Positions 47,634-59,358 of a stretch of DNA of 64,000 bases are shown in pieces (within the stretch, counting starts at the first letter, position 1; every line of letters starts with the position of its first letter). This stretch comes from Begonia masoniana. Its lineage: Eukaryota; Streptophyta; Magnoliopsida; Cucurbitales; Begoniaceae. The translations under genes and the position numbers were made by a program. The stretch spans positions 29,748,412 through 29,812,411 of the forward strand of contig CM039510.1 of the NCBI GenBank assembly GCA_022432975.1, written 5' to 3'. The notes below the pieces were generated by a model. That model was not told the DNA's origin. It worked only from the letters and a program-made list of their open reading frames with translations, and did no database searches.

Positions 47634-50016
47634 TGTAGCACCCGGTTTCAATAAATCAAAATAAGTTATTAAACGGTGGTATATAATTTTTATGGTTAAA
47701 ATTTAGTGAAATGTTGATTAGGTTGTAAATGACTAGGCAGGGGCAAGATGGTAATTGCGAATTTATATTGTGGATAAGGTATTTAAGGAAAGGTTTAGTG
47801 AGGTTTAGCCGCCACTGTTTTATTACTCTTACCTCTCAGCTCAAGCAGACTACCTCTGGACGATTTCCCCTCCGGTTTTCCCCAACCAAGGTGAGTTTTG
47901 AATCAACTACTTGCCGTTCTAGTGCTAGGGTAGCTGAAGGATTGCAATGTATGTATCTTCGATAAGCTGCGGGTGAGAGATTTGGGTTTTGGGGTTTAGT
48001 GATGTATCGGGAATGCTTAATCAGTAGAGCCCCAAACTGGCTTCCTTAGACTTCAGTAGTTAGATAAAGTTTAGTGGAGATCTAATCCATAATCTGTCAA
48101 TGGTTTTAGGTGAGCAGATTTTTGGAGTAGCGTATAGCCGAGCGATTTCCAGGAGCCAGGTAAGTAAAGTAATGTGTGAGCCTTCGGGCCTACATCACAA
48201 AACAGTAGGTTTATGCATGTTTGAGTGTTTCTTTTCTTTATGTCATGCATTAAGTTTTTGAAGAATTACGAAAATGAATTTATGTGCAAGGTTATGATGA
48301 GTATGAATTGAATGAAACAGAGTAGCTGTTAAGGGAAATAATCCGCCCCTTAACTGAGTAGAGGATTTATTACATTGGGAGAACCGATCCCACTCCCAAG
48401 GGAATTAAGGGATCTGTATTAGCTGTTAAGGGAAGTAATCCGCCCCTTAACTGAGTAGAGGATTTATTACATTGGGAGAACCGATCCCACTCCCAAGGGA
48501 ACTTAGGGATCAGACCAGTTTATGAACGATGCACAACTGAGTTGAGAAAATTAGAAACTGCATGATCAGGGTTTATGTTTCAGCATACATTTCATTAATG
48601 CTTTACTTGCTTAGCATTAGGCTAATAGATGAGTTTTGTGATGTAGGTGTTGAGGATACAGCAGGTGATTTCCCTGAGAGCATAACCGAGTAGATGAGGT
48701 TGGTGGAGCACGGCTGTGCAACGGTCAGGCATCTGATGGGGCGGTTTGACTGGTGTCATTGACTAACAAAGATTAATTGACAATATTTCAAGTTTATTAT
48801 ACTGAGCTTTCATGACAGTAGAAATTTTAATGTTTTGGAATTCGCTTTTGAGTTTCTTTTCTGATAACGATATTCTGTTGGGATTTCAAGATAGTACTTA
48901 TGAGTTTCTAGTGACACAAAGGTTTGGATTGCCTCTGGTTAGTTTTAGCAAGAATGAGTTACTTGAAGTTTTCAAAAGTATTCTTAGTTTTCTCTGAATT
49001 TAGTATTCTGTTGGTTTATTACTGGATTTGCAAGTGAAGCGATTAGAGTTGTTGTTTTGCTCTCTATCGACAGATGATATCTGTCGGTAGATGTTGAGTA
49101 AATTTTAAATTCTATCGGAAGATGTCTTCAGAAAAGCCATCGGAAGATGTAAATTTTAAAGTCTATCAGTAGATGCTTTAAGGAGTTACGTGAGTAGCAC
49201 GTGTTGGCAGATGTAGTCCATTCCATCGGAAGAGGGAGAAACCCGTTTGTCGTTTAGCGAATCGGAAGGTGTAGAGAAACCCGTTTGTCGTTTAGCGAAT
49301 CGGAAGGTGTAGAGTAACCCGTTTGTCGTTTAGCGAATCGGAAGGTGTAGAGAAACCCGTTTGTCGTTTAGCGAATCGGAAGGTGTAGAGTAACCCGTTT
49401 GTCGTTTAGCGAATCGGAAGGCGTGGAGTCATATTGTTGTTATCGGAAGATGACGTGTGTTTGTCTATTGAGAGATGAAATTGCGCTGACTTCATCGGCA
49501 GATGAAGTTATATTAACTTCATCGGCAGATGAAGTGGTGTGTGAAGTTACCATGATTTCATCGGCAGATGAAGTTGTGGGTGAAGTTGTGTAGACGTCAT
49601 CGGCAGAAGCCTTTGGTTTTCTGCTTCTGCTCCTTCCGTTGACTAGTCGTCGGCAGACGAGTTCAACTCGTGACGTCATCGGCAGGAACCTCGTTCCGTT
49701 TCCTTCCGTTGACTTTGTCGTCGGCAGATGAATTCGACTTTTGTAATTCCTTGAGTAGTCCATCATTTAAAACCTTATTTTCTCTTGACCGAATACCTTA
49801 AACATTTCCATTGATCTTTCCAACAATATTTTCACAGCTAGTTAAATCCCCATTGTAGTTTTAAATAATTTTCCGCTGCAAAGTTTTCAAATGTTTTGAA
49901 CGTTTAGAAAATGTGAAATTTTGAATGTCGAATGAAGTTTTAAATTTATTCGAAATTTCTTAGTTATGATCAAGTAATGAGTAGCGAACCGGGTTCAGAT
50001 AACTCGGGGCGTTACA
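47634..50016 (+). mobile_element. F 5' LTR
   Basis: 2383 bp. Leader signals: donor 1 CAAG/GTGAGT (47891), acceptor 1 TTTTAG (ends 48109), microexon 48110-48159 (50 nt), donor 2 CCAG/GTAAGT (48160), acceptor 2 GATGTAG (ends 48646). Five copies of a cgtttagcgaatcggaaggtg repeat lie at about 49240-49425, then tcatcggcagatgaagt repeats (49493-49600). A weak TATA-like tatttaagg is near 47778. Confidence 0.94.
48160..48646 (+). other. Candidate leader intron 2 of F with a 15-bp terminal helix
   Basis: 487 nt. CCTACATCACAAAAC (48189-48203), 29 nt after the donor, is the exact reverse complement of GTTTTGTGATGTAGG (48633-48647), which contains the acceptor AG. The loop holds two copies of a 97-bp unit (48324 and 48421), each with its own hairpins (ttaaggg...cccttaa and ttgggag...ctcccaa). 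The 3' LTR copy keeps the helix. Confidence 0.65.
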
Positions 50017-50019
50017 GTA

Positions 50020-50030
50020 TGGTATCAGAG
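50020..50030 (+). promoter_or_regulatory. Primer-binding site of F
   Basis: TGGTATCAGAG, 3 nt after the 5' LTR; initiator-Met tRNA complement. Confidence 0.92.
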
Positions 50031-50099
50031 ACATTCAGTTAAACCGTTCAAAAGATTACTCATCAGTGCCAATCGTTGCATGGAAGTACTCCAACAACT

Positions 50100-50159
50100 G
50101 TAAGTGTTTATGTTCGCTTTAGTTATAAAATGTTTATGAGAGTAGTTAACCCTGTGCAG
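50100..50159 (+). other. Candidate 60-nt leader intron upstream of F gag
   Basis: CAACAACT/GTAAGTGTTTAT to CCTGTGCAG/GAAATTAG, ending 12 nt before ATG at 50172. If it is not spliced, an in-frame ATG at 50076 would add 32 residues unlike any gag. Confidence 0.5.
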
Positions 50160-50171
50160 GAAATTAGTAAA

Positions 50172-53100
50172 ATGGCTAGGCGCCCAGGAAGACCAAGAAT
50201 ACCAAGAGAGATACCAAGTCCTAGACGTGAGGAGGACTTTAGTGTAATTAGGCAGCTGACAGAATTAATGCGTCAGCAGACTGATATTGTGCGTCAGCAA
50301 TCTGATCAATTAGGAGTGCTGTTGAATCGGGAAGCACAAGGAAGTGCTAACTCAGGTTCTAACAGTGAACATTCTGGAGATAGATTTCGGAGACTGAGAC
50401 CACCCACATTTGATGGACATTCCTCCGATCCAGTCATTGCTGAGGGATGGCTTAGGAAGATTGAAAGTATGTTCAGGTGTGCCAACATAGGAGAAGAAGA
50501 GAAAGTCACATTGACAACCTTTCATTTGGCTGGAGAAGCTCAGCTCTGGTGGGAGACAATAGAAACCACCACAGATGTTTTGACAATGCAATGGTCACGA
50601 TTCAAAAACATTTTCTACGGGAAGTATTTCAATAGCACCGTCCAAACTGCAAAGAAGTTGGAGTTTCTGAACTTGAAGCAGACAGGGTCTGTGGCCGAGT
50701 ATAGTAGGCAGTTTGAGTCCCTGTCCAGGTTTGCTGGACACTTTGCTCACAAAGACGAGGATAAGGTGTTCAAGTTTGTGCATGGACTGAAACCAGAAAT
50801 TTACCGAGGAGTTAAATTTTGCGGTATTAAAGGTTTGGCGTTAAGTGAAGTAGTGTCCACTGCTCTGGAAGTGGAAGAGGCTGAAAGGATGTGTGCTGGA
50901 ACAAAGGAAGTTCCACAAAGGTTTGTTCAACCACAACAACAGAGAGGGATGAAGAGGCCGAATGAAGGCCAGAATAGCCAAAGATCAAGGAGGAAGGTAC
51001 CGGATAGTCAGAAGTATCCCCAGTGTCCGAAGTGTCTGAAAAGTCATTTGGGTGAATGCAGGTTTGGATCGGGAAAGTGTTTCAATTGCGATGAAGTTGG
51101 GCATGCTTTCAGAGATTGCCCGAGACCCAGAGTCACTCGGTGTTTCAACTGCGGCAAGGTTGGTCACTTTAACAGAGACTGTCCAGCCTTGAAGAATGGC
51201 CCTGCTGTGATTAAGCCAAGAATATTCTCCATGGTTGAGCCAGGCGATGATGAGCAGCCTGCTGTGGTGTCAGGTACTATACTGGTCAATTCCCTACCCG
51301 CTTTTACATTGATAGATTCTGGTGCAACACATTCATTCGTAGCATTGACATTTGCTGATAAGTTAGATGTAAAGCTTACCTCTACTGTGCATGTATTTGA
51401 TGTTGCCTTACCCTCTGGTGAACATATGCACTCTAACCAAGTAATTCCTGATAGCAATGTATTGGTAGGGAACATGAATTTACCTGCCGATCTCATTATT
51501 ATGGACATAATGGGATTTGATGTAATCCTAGGAATGGATTGGTTGTTTAAACATTATGCCACAATTGATTGTAGGACTGGAATAGTTAGTTTCCAACCCC
51601 CTGGTAATTTGAAACATACCTTTCAGGCCTCAAGGAAGAGTGAGGTGATGTCTGTGATGACTTCCATTAACACTAGACCTTCCCTGTGTAGAGGGTATTT
51701 GTGCTTCTTAGCTAGCGTTTTAGACGCACGGCTTGTAGGAAAGGCAAATCCTCAGAATGTCCTAACTGTCCGAGACTTTCCTGAAGTGTTTTTAGATGAC
51801 CTTCCTGGTTTACCACCCGATAGAGAAATCGAATTTGTTGTAGATGTTTACCCCGGAGCTGAGCCTGTGTCTAAAAATCCATATAGACTAGCACCAACAG
51901 AACTTAATGAGTTAAAGAAACAGTTGGAGGACTTGTTGGAGAAGGGATTCATACGCCCAAGCTTCTCACCGTGGGGTGCACCTGTCCTCTTTGTCAAGAA
52001 GAAGGATGGATCAATGCGTATGTGCATTGATTATAGAGAATTGAATAAGTTAACTGTCAAGAATAAGTACCCTCTACCGAGGATTGACGACTTATTTGAC
52101 CAACTTAAGGGTGCGAGAGTTTTCTCTAAGATTGACTTAAGGTCCGGTTATTACCAATTGAAGGTTAAATCCGAAGACATCCCAAAGACTGCTTTTCGTA
52201 CAAGGTATGGACACTATGAGTTTTTGGTTATGTCTTTTGGTTTGACAAATGCACCAGCAGCCTTCATGGATCTCATGAATAGGGTGTTTCGTGAGTATTT
52301 AGATAAGTTTGTTGTTGTATTCATTGATGACATCCTAATCTACTCTAAAACTGAGGACGAGCATGCAAGGCATTTGGGTTTGGTGTTGGAGTTACTAAGA
52401 CAGCACCAACTTTATGCTAAGTTTTCCAAGTGTGAATTTTGGTTGGACAGAGTTCACTTTCTTGGTCACGTGATCTCTGGTGATGGAATATCTGTCGATC
52501 CAGCTAAAGTTCAAGCAGTTAAGGAATGTCCCCAACCGAAGAATGATACAGATATCAGGAGCTTTCTTGGACTAGCAGGGTACTACAGAAAGTTCATTGA
52601 GAGGTTTTCGAAGATTGCCACACCCCTCATTATGTTAACAAGGAAAAATGTAAAGTATATTTGGACTGATAAGTGTGAGTTCAGTTTCCAAACCTTAAAG
52701 CAGAAATTGACCAATGCACCTATACTAACCCTTCCTGTTGAAAATGGTAAGTTTAGTATTTATTGCGATGCTTCCAAAATTGGACTTGGCTGTGTTTTGA
52801 TGCAAGACGGAAAAGTTATAGCTTATGCATCTAGGCAATTAAAAGTGCACGAGAAGAATTATCCTACTCATGACTTAGAATTAGCTGTAGTGGTTTTTGC
52901 ATTAAAGATTTGGAGGCACTACCTGTATGGACAAACTTGCGAAATATTTTCAGATCATAAGAGTCTGAAGTACATTTTCACACAGAAGGAGCTAAACATG
53001 AGGCAACGTAGATGGTTGGAATTTGTAAAAGACTATGACTTTGAGATTAAGTATCATCCCGGCAAAGCGAATGTAGTGGCAGACGCTTTGAGCAGGGTGA

Positions 53101-54656
53101 CTCCATCGGTTTCTACGTTGATTCTAGACATACCGATAGCCTTAGAGACTGAATTCCTAAGGTTTAACCTTGAAGCAGTATCTAGCGTGTCAGCCATGCT
53201 TTCGGCCATATCTTTGAGGCCTACTATTTTGGGGAGAATAAAGGAAGTTCAAATGAATGACGCTGAATGCAATAAGTATAAGCTGTACATAGATTCTACT
53301 ATCAAGACAGATTTCAACTGCTCGGCTGATGGAATCCTTAAGTTTAGAAATAGATGGTTTGTTCCAGCTAATGTCGAGCTTCGAAAGGAAATTCTATCCG
53401 AGGCTCATTCTTCTAGACTCTCTATCCATCCTGGAAGTACTAAGATGTACAGAGATCTCAAGCAGCATTTTTGGTGGCCAAGTATGAAAAGATGTGTGGC
53501 GGAGTACGTGGAGTCATGTTTGGTCTGTCAGCAGGTCAAAGCTGAACATCAGAGGCCTGCAGGAACTTTGCAACCCCTACCAGTTCCGGAATGGAAGTGG
53601 GAACAAGTGACAATGGATTTTGTTATAGGATTGCCTAGAACAGTAAAAGGACACGATGCAATTTGGGTAATAGTTGATCGTTTGACCAAATCCGCCCATT
53701 TTCTGCCTATTAAGATAACATATTCGATGGATCAACTAGCAGAGTTGTATGTGCAAGAGATCATTAGATTGCATGGAGTTCCAAGCACTATAGTTTCAGA
53801 CCGAGATTCTAGATTTACATCTAAGTTTTGGAAAAGTTTGCATAAGGCTATGGGAACACAACTTAACTTTAGCACAGCCTTTCACCCTCAAACAGATGGA
53901 CAATCCGAGAGAACTATTCAGACCTTAGAGGATATGCTCCGAGCGTGCATATTAGATTTTCAAGGATCTTGGAGTAAGTATTTACCATTGGTAGAGTTCT
54001 CTTACAACAACAGTTTTCAGGCGACAATAGGAATGGCACCATATGAGGCATTATATGGACGAAAATGCAGATCACCTTTGTACTGGGATGAAGTTGGTGA
54101 AGCACAACTACTAGGTCCTGATATCGTGCAGCAAACAGTGGAGAAGATTGCCCTCATCCGACAGAGAATTTTGACAGCTCAAAGCCGACAGAAAAGCTAT
54201 GCAGACAAGAGGAGAAGAGAACTGGAATTTGAAGTAGAGGATGAAGTTTTCCTTAAGGTATCACCTTTCAAAGGAGTCGTGAGATTTGGAAAAAGAGGAA
54301 AGTTGAACCCCAGATTTATTGGACCGTTCACTATCCTGAAGAGAGTTGGGAAAGCAGCCTATCAATTACAGCTACCAGCTTCTATGGAAGGAATACATGA
54401 TGTGTTCCATGTCTCTATGCTAAAGAAGTGTATACGGGATCCAACTCATGTCGTGGAACAGCAGAACATTGAAATTCCACCTACACTCACCTATGAAGAA
54501 AAGCCAGTAAAGATTCTAGATTATGCAGTGAAGGTATTGCGCAACAAAAAAGTGCCACTAGTGAAAGTCTTATGGCACAACCAGAACTTGGAGGAGACAA
54601 CTTGGGAACGCCAGCAAGACATGATGGATCAACATCCGGAGTTATTCAGGTACTGA
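50172..54656 (+). CDS. Gag-pol polyprotein of element F (chromodomain type)
   Basis: 1494 residues from [13 protein letters not shown]; a basic N-terminus shared with G2. Domains: gag capsid; two CCHC knuckles at 303-316 ([14 protein letters not shown]) and 324-337 ([14 protein letters not shown]); protease DSGATHSF at 382; reverse transcriptase with FIDDIL, Asp719-Asp720; RNase H; integrase finger (HPGSTKMY...CLVCQQ), Asp1149, Asp1210, Glu1246 (D-D(35)E spacing kept); chromodomain tail ([16 protein letters not shown]). The second-Asp box reads SDRDSRF instead of SDRDPRF, which leaves the catalytic residue. No stop or frameshift. It is probably functional; I start at 50172 because of the upstream candidate intron. 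Confidence 0.96.
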   Translation: MARRPGRPRIPREIPSPRREEDFSVIRQLTELMRQQTDIVRQQSDQLGVLLNREAQGSANSGSNSEHSGDRFRRLRPPTFDGHSSDPVIAEGWLRKIESMFRCANIGEEEKVTLTTFHLAGEAQLWWETIETTTDVLTMQWSRFKNIFYGKYFNSTVQTAKKLEFLNLKQTGSVAEYSRQFESLSRFAGHFAHKDEDKVFKFVHGLKPEIYRGVKFCGIKGLALSEVVSTALEVEEAERMCAGTKEVPQRFVQPQQQRGMKRPNEGQNSQRSRRKVPDSQKYPQCPKCLKSHLGECRFGSGKCFNCDEVGHAFRDCPRPRVTRCFNCGKVGHFNRDCPALKNGPAVIKPRIFSMVEPGDDEQPAVVSGTILVNSLPAFTLIDSGATHSFVALTFADKLDVKLTSTVHVFDVALPSGEHMHSNQVIPDSNVLVGNMNLPADLIIMDIMGFDVILGMDWLFKHYATIDCRTGIVSFQPPGNLKHTFQASRKSEVMSVMTSINTRPSLCRGYLCFLASVLDARLVGKANPQNVLTVRDFPEVFLDDLPGLPPDREIEFVVDVYPGAEPVSKNPYRLAPTELNELKKQLEDLLEKGFIRPSFSPWGAPVLFVKKKDGSMRMCIDYRELNKLTVKNKYPLPRIDDLFDQLKGARVFSKIDLRSGYYQLKVKSEDIPKTAFRTRYGHYEFLVMSFGLTNAPAAFMDLMNRVFREYLDKFVVVFIDDILIYSKTEDEHARHLGLVLELLRQHQLYAKFSKCEFWLDRVHFLGHVISGDGISVDPAKVQAVKECPQPKNDTDIRSFLGLAGYYRKFIERFSKIATPLIMLTRKNVKYIWTDKCEFSFQTLKQKLTNAPILTLPVENGKFSIYCDASKIGLGCVLMQDGKVIAYASRQLKVHEKNYPTHDLELAVVVFALKIWRHYLYGQTCEIFSDHKSLKYIFTQKELNMRQRRWLEFVKDYDFEIKYHPGKANVVADALSRVTPSVSTLILDIPIALETEFLRFNLEAVSSVSAMLSAISLRPTILGRIKEVQMNDAECNKYKLYIDSTIKTDFNCSADGILKFRNRWFVPANVELRKEILSEAHSSRLSIHPGSTKMYRDLKQHFWWPSMKRCVAEYVESCLVCQQVKAEHQRPAGTLQPLPVPEWKWEQVTMDFVIGLPRTVKGHDAIWVIVDRLTKSAHFLPIKITYSMDQLAELYVQEIIRLHGVPSTIVSDRDSRFTSKFWKSLHKAMGTQLNFSTAFHPQTDGQSERTIQTLEDMLRACILDFQGSWSKYLPLVEFSYNNSFQATIGMAPYEALYGRKCRSPLYWDEVGEAQLLGPDIVQQTVEKIALIRQRILTAQSRQKSYADKRRRELEFEVEDEVFLKVSPFKGVVRFGKRGKLNPRFIGPFTILKRVGKAAYQLQLPASMEGIHDVFHVSMLKKCIRDPTHVVEQQNIEIPPTLTYEEKPVKILDYAVKVLRNKKVPLVKVLWHNQNLEETTWERQQDMMDQHPELFRY

Positions 54657-54678
54657 ATTTTGAGGACAAAATTCTTTT

Positions 54679-54691
54679 AAGGAGGGTAGAT
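54679..54691 (+). promoter_or_regulatory. Polypurine tract of F
   Basis: AAGGAGGGTAGAT just before the 3' LTR, after the ttttgaggacaaaattctttt phrase that overlaps the stop region. Confidence 0.82.
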
Positions 54692-57056
54692 TGTAGCACC
54701 CGGTTTCAATAAATCAAAATAAGTTATTAAACGGTGGTATATAATTTTTATGGTTAAAATTTAGTGAAATGTTGATTAGGTTGTAAATGACTAGGCAGGG
54801 GCAAGATGGTAATTGCGAATTTATATTGTGGATAAGGTATTTAAGGAAAGGTTTAATGAGGTTTAGCCGCCACTGTTTTATTACTCTTACCTCTCAGCTC
54901 AAGCAGACTACCTCTGGACGATTTCCCCTCCGGTTTTCCCCAACCAAGGTGAGTTTTGAATCAACTATTTGCCGTTCTAGTGCTAGGGTAGCTGAAGGAT
55001 TGCAATGTATGTATCTTCGATAAGCTGCGGGTGAGAGATTTGGGTTTTGGGGTTTAGTGATGTATCGGGAATGCTTAATCAGTAGAGCCCCAAACTGGCT
55101 TCCTTAGACTTCAGTAGTTAGATAAAGTTTAGTGGAGATCTAATCCATAATCTGTCAATGGTTTTAGGTGAGCAGATTTTTGGAGTAGCGTATAGCCGAG
55201 CGATTTCCAGGAGCCAGGTAAGTAAAGTAATGTGTGAGCCTTCGGGCCTACATCACAAAACAGTAGGTTTATGCATGTTTGAGTGTTTCTTTTCTTTATG
55301 TCATGCATTAAGTTTTTGAAGAATTACGAAAATGAATTTATGTGCAAGGTTATGATGAGTATGAATTGAATGAAACAGAGTAGCTGTTAAGGGAAATAAT
55401 TCGCCCCTTAACTGAGTAGAGGATTTATTACATTGGGAGAACCGATCCCACTCCCAAGGGAATTAAGGGATCTGTATTAGCTGTTAAGGGAAGTAATCCG
55501 CCCCTTAACTGAGTAGAGGATTTATTACATTGGGAGAACCGATCCCACTCCCAAGGGAACTTAGGGATCATACCAGTTTATGAACGATGCACAACTGAGT
55601 TGAGAAAATTAGAAACTGCATGATCAGAGTTTATGTTTCAGCATACATTTCATTAATGCTTTACTTGCTTAGCATTAGGCTAATAGATGAGTTTTGTGAT
55701 GTAGGTGTTGAGGATACAGCAGGTGATTTCCCTGAGAGCATAACCGAGTAGATGAGGTTGGTGGAGCACGGCTGTGCAACGGTCAGGCATCTGATGGGGC
55801 GGTTTGACTGGTGTCATTGACTAACAAAAATTAATTGACAGTATTTCAAATTTATTATACTGAGCTTTCATGACAGTAGAAATTTTAATGTTTTGGAATT
55901 CGCTTTTGAGTTTCTTTTCTGATAACGATATTCTGTTGGGATTTCAAGATAGTACTTATGAGTTTCTAGTGACACAAAGGTTTGGATTGCCTCTGGTTAG
56001 TTTTAGCAAGAATGAGTTACTTGAAGTTTTCAAAAGTATTCTTAGTTTTCTCTGAATTTAGTATTCTGTTGGTTTATTACTGGATTGCAAGTGAAGCGAT
56101 TAGAGTTGTTGTTTTGCTCTCTATCGACAGATGATATCTGTCGGTAGATGTTGAGTAAATTTTAAATTCTATCGGAAGATGTCTTCAGAAAAGCCATCGG
56201 AAGATGTAAATTTTAAAGTCTATCAGTAGATGCTTTAAGGAGTTACGTGAGTAGCACGTGTTGGCAGATGTAGTCCATTCCATCGGAAGAGGGAGAAACC
56301 CGTTTGTCGTTTAGCGAATCGGAAGGTGTAGAGAAACCGTTTGTCGTTTAGCGAATCGGAAGGTGTAGAGAAACCGTTTGTCGTTTAGCGAATCGGAAGG
56401 TGTAGAGAAACCGTTTGTCGTTTAGCGAATCGGAAGGTGTAGAGAAACCGTTTGTCGTTTAGCGAATCGGAAGGCGTGGAGTCAGATTGTTGTTATCGGA
56501 AGATGACGGGGTGTTTGTCTATTGAGAGATGAATTGCGCTGACTTCATCGGCGATGAAGTTATGTTAACTTCATCGGCAGATGAAGTGGTGTGTGAAGTT
56601 ACCATGATTTCACGGCAGAAGAAGTTGTGGGTGAAGTTGTGTGAGAGTCATCGGCAGAAGCCTTTGGTTTTTTGCTCGGCTCCTTCCGTTGACAGTCGTC
56701 GGAGACGAGTTAACTCGTGATGTCATCGGAGGAACATCGTGTTTCCTTCAGTTTGACTTTGTCGTCGGCAGATGAATTCGATTTTGTCATTCCTTGAGTA
56801 GTCATCATTTAAAACCTATTTTATCTTGACCGAATACCTTAAACATTTCCATTGATCTTTCCACAATATTTCACAGCTAGTTAAATCCCCATTGTAGTTT
56901 TAAATAATTTTCCGCTGCAAAGTTTTCAAATGTTTTGAACGTTTAGAAAATGTCAAATTTTGAATGTCGAATGAAGTTTTAAATTTATTCAAAATTTCTT
57001 AGTTATGATCAAGTAATGAGTAGCGAACCGGGTTCAGATAACTCCGGGGCGTTACA
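54692..57056 (+). mobile_element. F 3' LTR
   Basis: 2365 bp. The proximal part matches the 5' LTR with rare substitutions. From about 56320 onward it has frequent 1-nt losses (for example gaaaccg for gaaacccg, tcggcgatg for tcggcagatg, cacggcagaag for catcggcagatg). It ends GGGGCGTTACA followed by AACAC. Confidence 0.93.
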
Positions 57057-58092
57057 AACACGAATGGTGAATGGTTTATGAACTTATGTCTCTTTAAATT
57101 GTGTACTCATGTATATCTGTCAGTATGCATTCCTTACTATGCATTAGGCTTATAGTTAAACCTTATGGTGTAGGTGAAGAAGGTTCAGGTGAGGATGTCC
57201 GTTCAAAGAGGATGCTTAAGGCTGGTTGCTGGAGGATGCTCAAGGTGACAGTGTGGGACTGGAGAGGCGATTTATGACCCCTGGTTAAGACTCTTATGTT
57301 ACAGTATGTTAAAGAATATGGTAGTTAAGTAGGATGAGATTATTTTAAAACGTTGAAGCTTTGAAAAACTGTTTCTAGCGGTCACTGTGAGTCAGGGAAT
57401 GATTATATACCTTAGTAAAAAATGGTCTGTTGCTTAAGTCTTCCGCTTTATATGAATTTTGAATGAGTGGTTTTTTTTTCTGGTGGAAGGAGTGGTCAAT
57501 TGATGATGTAGAGTTCTTACCGAGCCGGAAGCGGAAAGGTAGTTCTTCCGGCATGACGTCATCGGCAGATGCCGAAGGGTAACGTTTGATGGTTTAGTCT
57601 TCCGGCTGACGTCATCGGCAGATGACGAAGGGTAATTGTTTGATGGGATTAGTCGTCCGGTGGACGTCATAGGCAGAAGCCTTTGGTTTTCTGCTTCTGC
57701 TCACTCCGTTGGACACTAGCGTGGCAGACGAGTTCACCCACCGTGAGTCATCGGCAGGAGGAACTCGGTGTTTCCGTTCCTTACGTGACTTTGTCGTCGA
57801 GGAAGGTGAATTCGACTTTGTAATTCTTGAGTAGTCCATCATTTAAAACCTTATTTTCTCTTGACCGAATACCTTAAACATTTCCATTGATCTTTCCAAC
57901 AATATTTTCACAGCTAGTTAAATCCCCATTGTAGTTTTAAATAATTTTCCGCTGCAAAGTTTTCAAATGTTTTGAACGTTTAGAAAATGTCAAATTTTGA
58001 ATGTCGAATGAAGTTTTAAATTTATTCAAAATTTCTTAGTTATGATCAAGTAATGAGTAGCGAACCGGGTTCAGATAACTCGGGGCGTTACA
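57057..58092 (+). repeat. Extra hybrid LTR piece (D-like start, F-like end) after element F
   Basis: Begins AACAC-gaatggtgaatgg as D does at 58093, follows D to about 57660, then switches to F LTR sequence (cagaagcctttggttttctgc...) and ends with the F terminus GGGGCGTTACA at 58092, followed again by AACAC. The switch falls in the shared gacgtcatcggcaga motif. This is the mirror image of the hybrid before E and fits unequal exchange between the F 3' LTR and LTR D. It contains the D acceptor TATGGTGTAG (AG at 57172-57173). It has several 1-nt irregularities. Confidence 0.8.
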
Positions 58093-59353
58093 AACACGAA
58101 TGGTGAATGGTTTATGAACTTATGTCTCTTTAAATTGTGTACTCATGTATATCTGTCAGTATGCATTCCTTACTATGCATTAGGCTTATAGTTAAACCTT
58201 ATGGTGTAGGTGAAGAAGGTTCAGGTGAGGATGTTCCGTTCAAAGAGGATGCTTAAGGCTGGTTGCTGGAGGATGCTCAAGGTGACAGTGTGGGACTGGA
58301 GAGGCGATTTATGACCCCTGGTTAAGACTCTTATGTTACAGTATGTTAAAGAATATGGTAGTTTAAGTAGGATGAGATTATTTTAAAACGTTGAGCTTTG
58401 AAACTGTCTAGCGGATCACTGAGTCAGGGAATGATTATATCCATTTATAAATGGTCTGTTGCTTAAGTCTTCCGCTATATGCATTTTGAATGAGTTGTGT
58501 TTTCTTTCTGTTGGAAGGAGTCAATTGATGATTTAGAGTTCTCTACCGTAAGACGGAAGCTGGAAGAGGTAGTCTTCCGGCTGACGTCATCGGCAGATGC
58601 CGAAGGTTAATCGTTTGATGGTTTAGTCTTCCGGCTGACGTCATCGGCAGATGCCGAAGGGTAATTGTTTGATGGATTAGTCTTCCGGCTGACGTCATCG
58701 GCAAATGCCGAAGGGTAATTGTTTGTTAGTTTAGTCTTCCGGTTGACGTCATCGGCAGATGCCGAAGGTTAATTGTTTGATGGTTTAGTCTTCCGGCTGA
58801 CGTCATCGGCAGATGCCGAAGGATAGTTGTATGATGGTTCAGTCTTCCGGATGACGCCACTGGAAGATGTAAAATGTGTTTTGTCATTTAGTGACCGGAT
58901 GATGTTTTAATTTAGCACGCGAGGCCCACGTGCCCACCGGAAGATGTCTCCTTTTAGGTGATGTTAAGCGAGTCACGCGTAATGCACGTGATGACCGGAC
59001 GACTAAGTTTCTGAGGGTTGTCAACGCATGCAACCCATGCAAACCCGAGTGGTATTTTGTTAAGAGAATTGAGGGCACTTCCTCTTTTCCCGAAATTGTC
59101 AAGAAACCAAGGACCGAGTCTAGTCGCTCGACTCTGTGAAAGTTTGAGCCGACGAGGCATGGGAAGTCGGGCACGAGAGGGTTCGTCTTCCTTAATGGTT
59201 CTGCGTCTCTATTATCAGTTTAGAAAAAAAAAATATATGTAAAATGTGAAAGTCTGTTGAGAGATAGTAAGGGAATGTAATAATAGTAAAAGCCAAGCAA
59301 ACGGTTAATGAAAGAATATGAACACGTGACGGCTCCTGGCCGGGGTCGTTACA
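58093..59353 (+). mobile_element. Solo LTR D, last segment
   Basis: Starts at the second AACAC (58093-58097) and ends GGGGTCGTTACA at 59353, followed by AGCAG. It includes the acceptor TATGGTGTAG/GTGAAG (about 58208), a 54-bp repeat array and a GC-rich tail. Small open frames at 58884-59242 have no recognisable domains. Confidence 0.87.
58575..58835 (+). promoter_or_regulatory. 54-bp repeat array with TGACGTCA sites in LTR D
   Basis: TGACGTCA occurs at 58582, 58636, 58690, 58744 and 58798, exactly 54 bp apart, each in cttccgg(c/t)TGACGTCAtcggcagatgccgaagg. The flanking atcggcagatgccgaag is itself a partial dyad. It is the same site as in E, but with a different unit. Confidence 0.78.
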
Positions 59354-59358
59354 AGCAG
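59354..59358. repeat. Target-site duplication of D, high side (AGCAG)
   Basis: Pairs with 35842-35846; G1 resumes right after it. Confidence 0.93.

Larger units (their letters stand above)
47634..57056 (+). mobile_element. Element F: complete Tekay/Del-like chromovirus
   Basis: 9423 bp: 5' LTR 47634-50016, PBS, gag-pol of 1494 residues, polypurine tract (54679-54691), 3' LTR 54692-57056, TSD AACAC (47629-47633 and 57057-57061). It is inserted in solo LTR D. The LTRs agree closely over the first ~1.8 kb, while the last ~550 bp of the 3' LTR have many 1-nt deletions. It is a different subfamily from E: LTRs start TGTAGCACCCGG, gag has two zinc knuckles, and the protease box is DSG. Confidence 0.96.

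Noticed and set aside
48189..48647. Reading the CCTACATCAC...GTGATGTAGG pair as terminal inverted repeats of a small DNA transposon
   Set aside because: No flanking target duplication in any family, the interior is unrelated between families, and the ends coincide with splice-type signals; kept only as a minor alternative to the RNA-helix view.
58884..59242. Four overlapping 68-96 codon frames at the end of LTR D
   Set aside because: Overlapping in both strands inside LTR sequence, no domain or codon bias.
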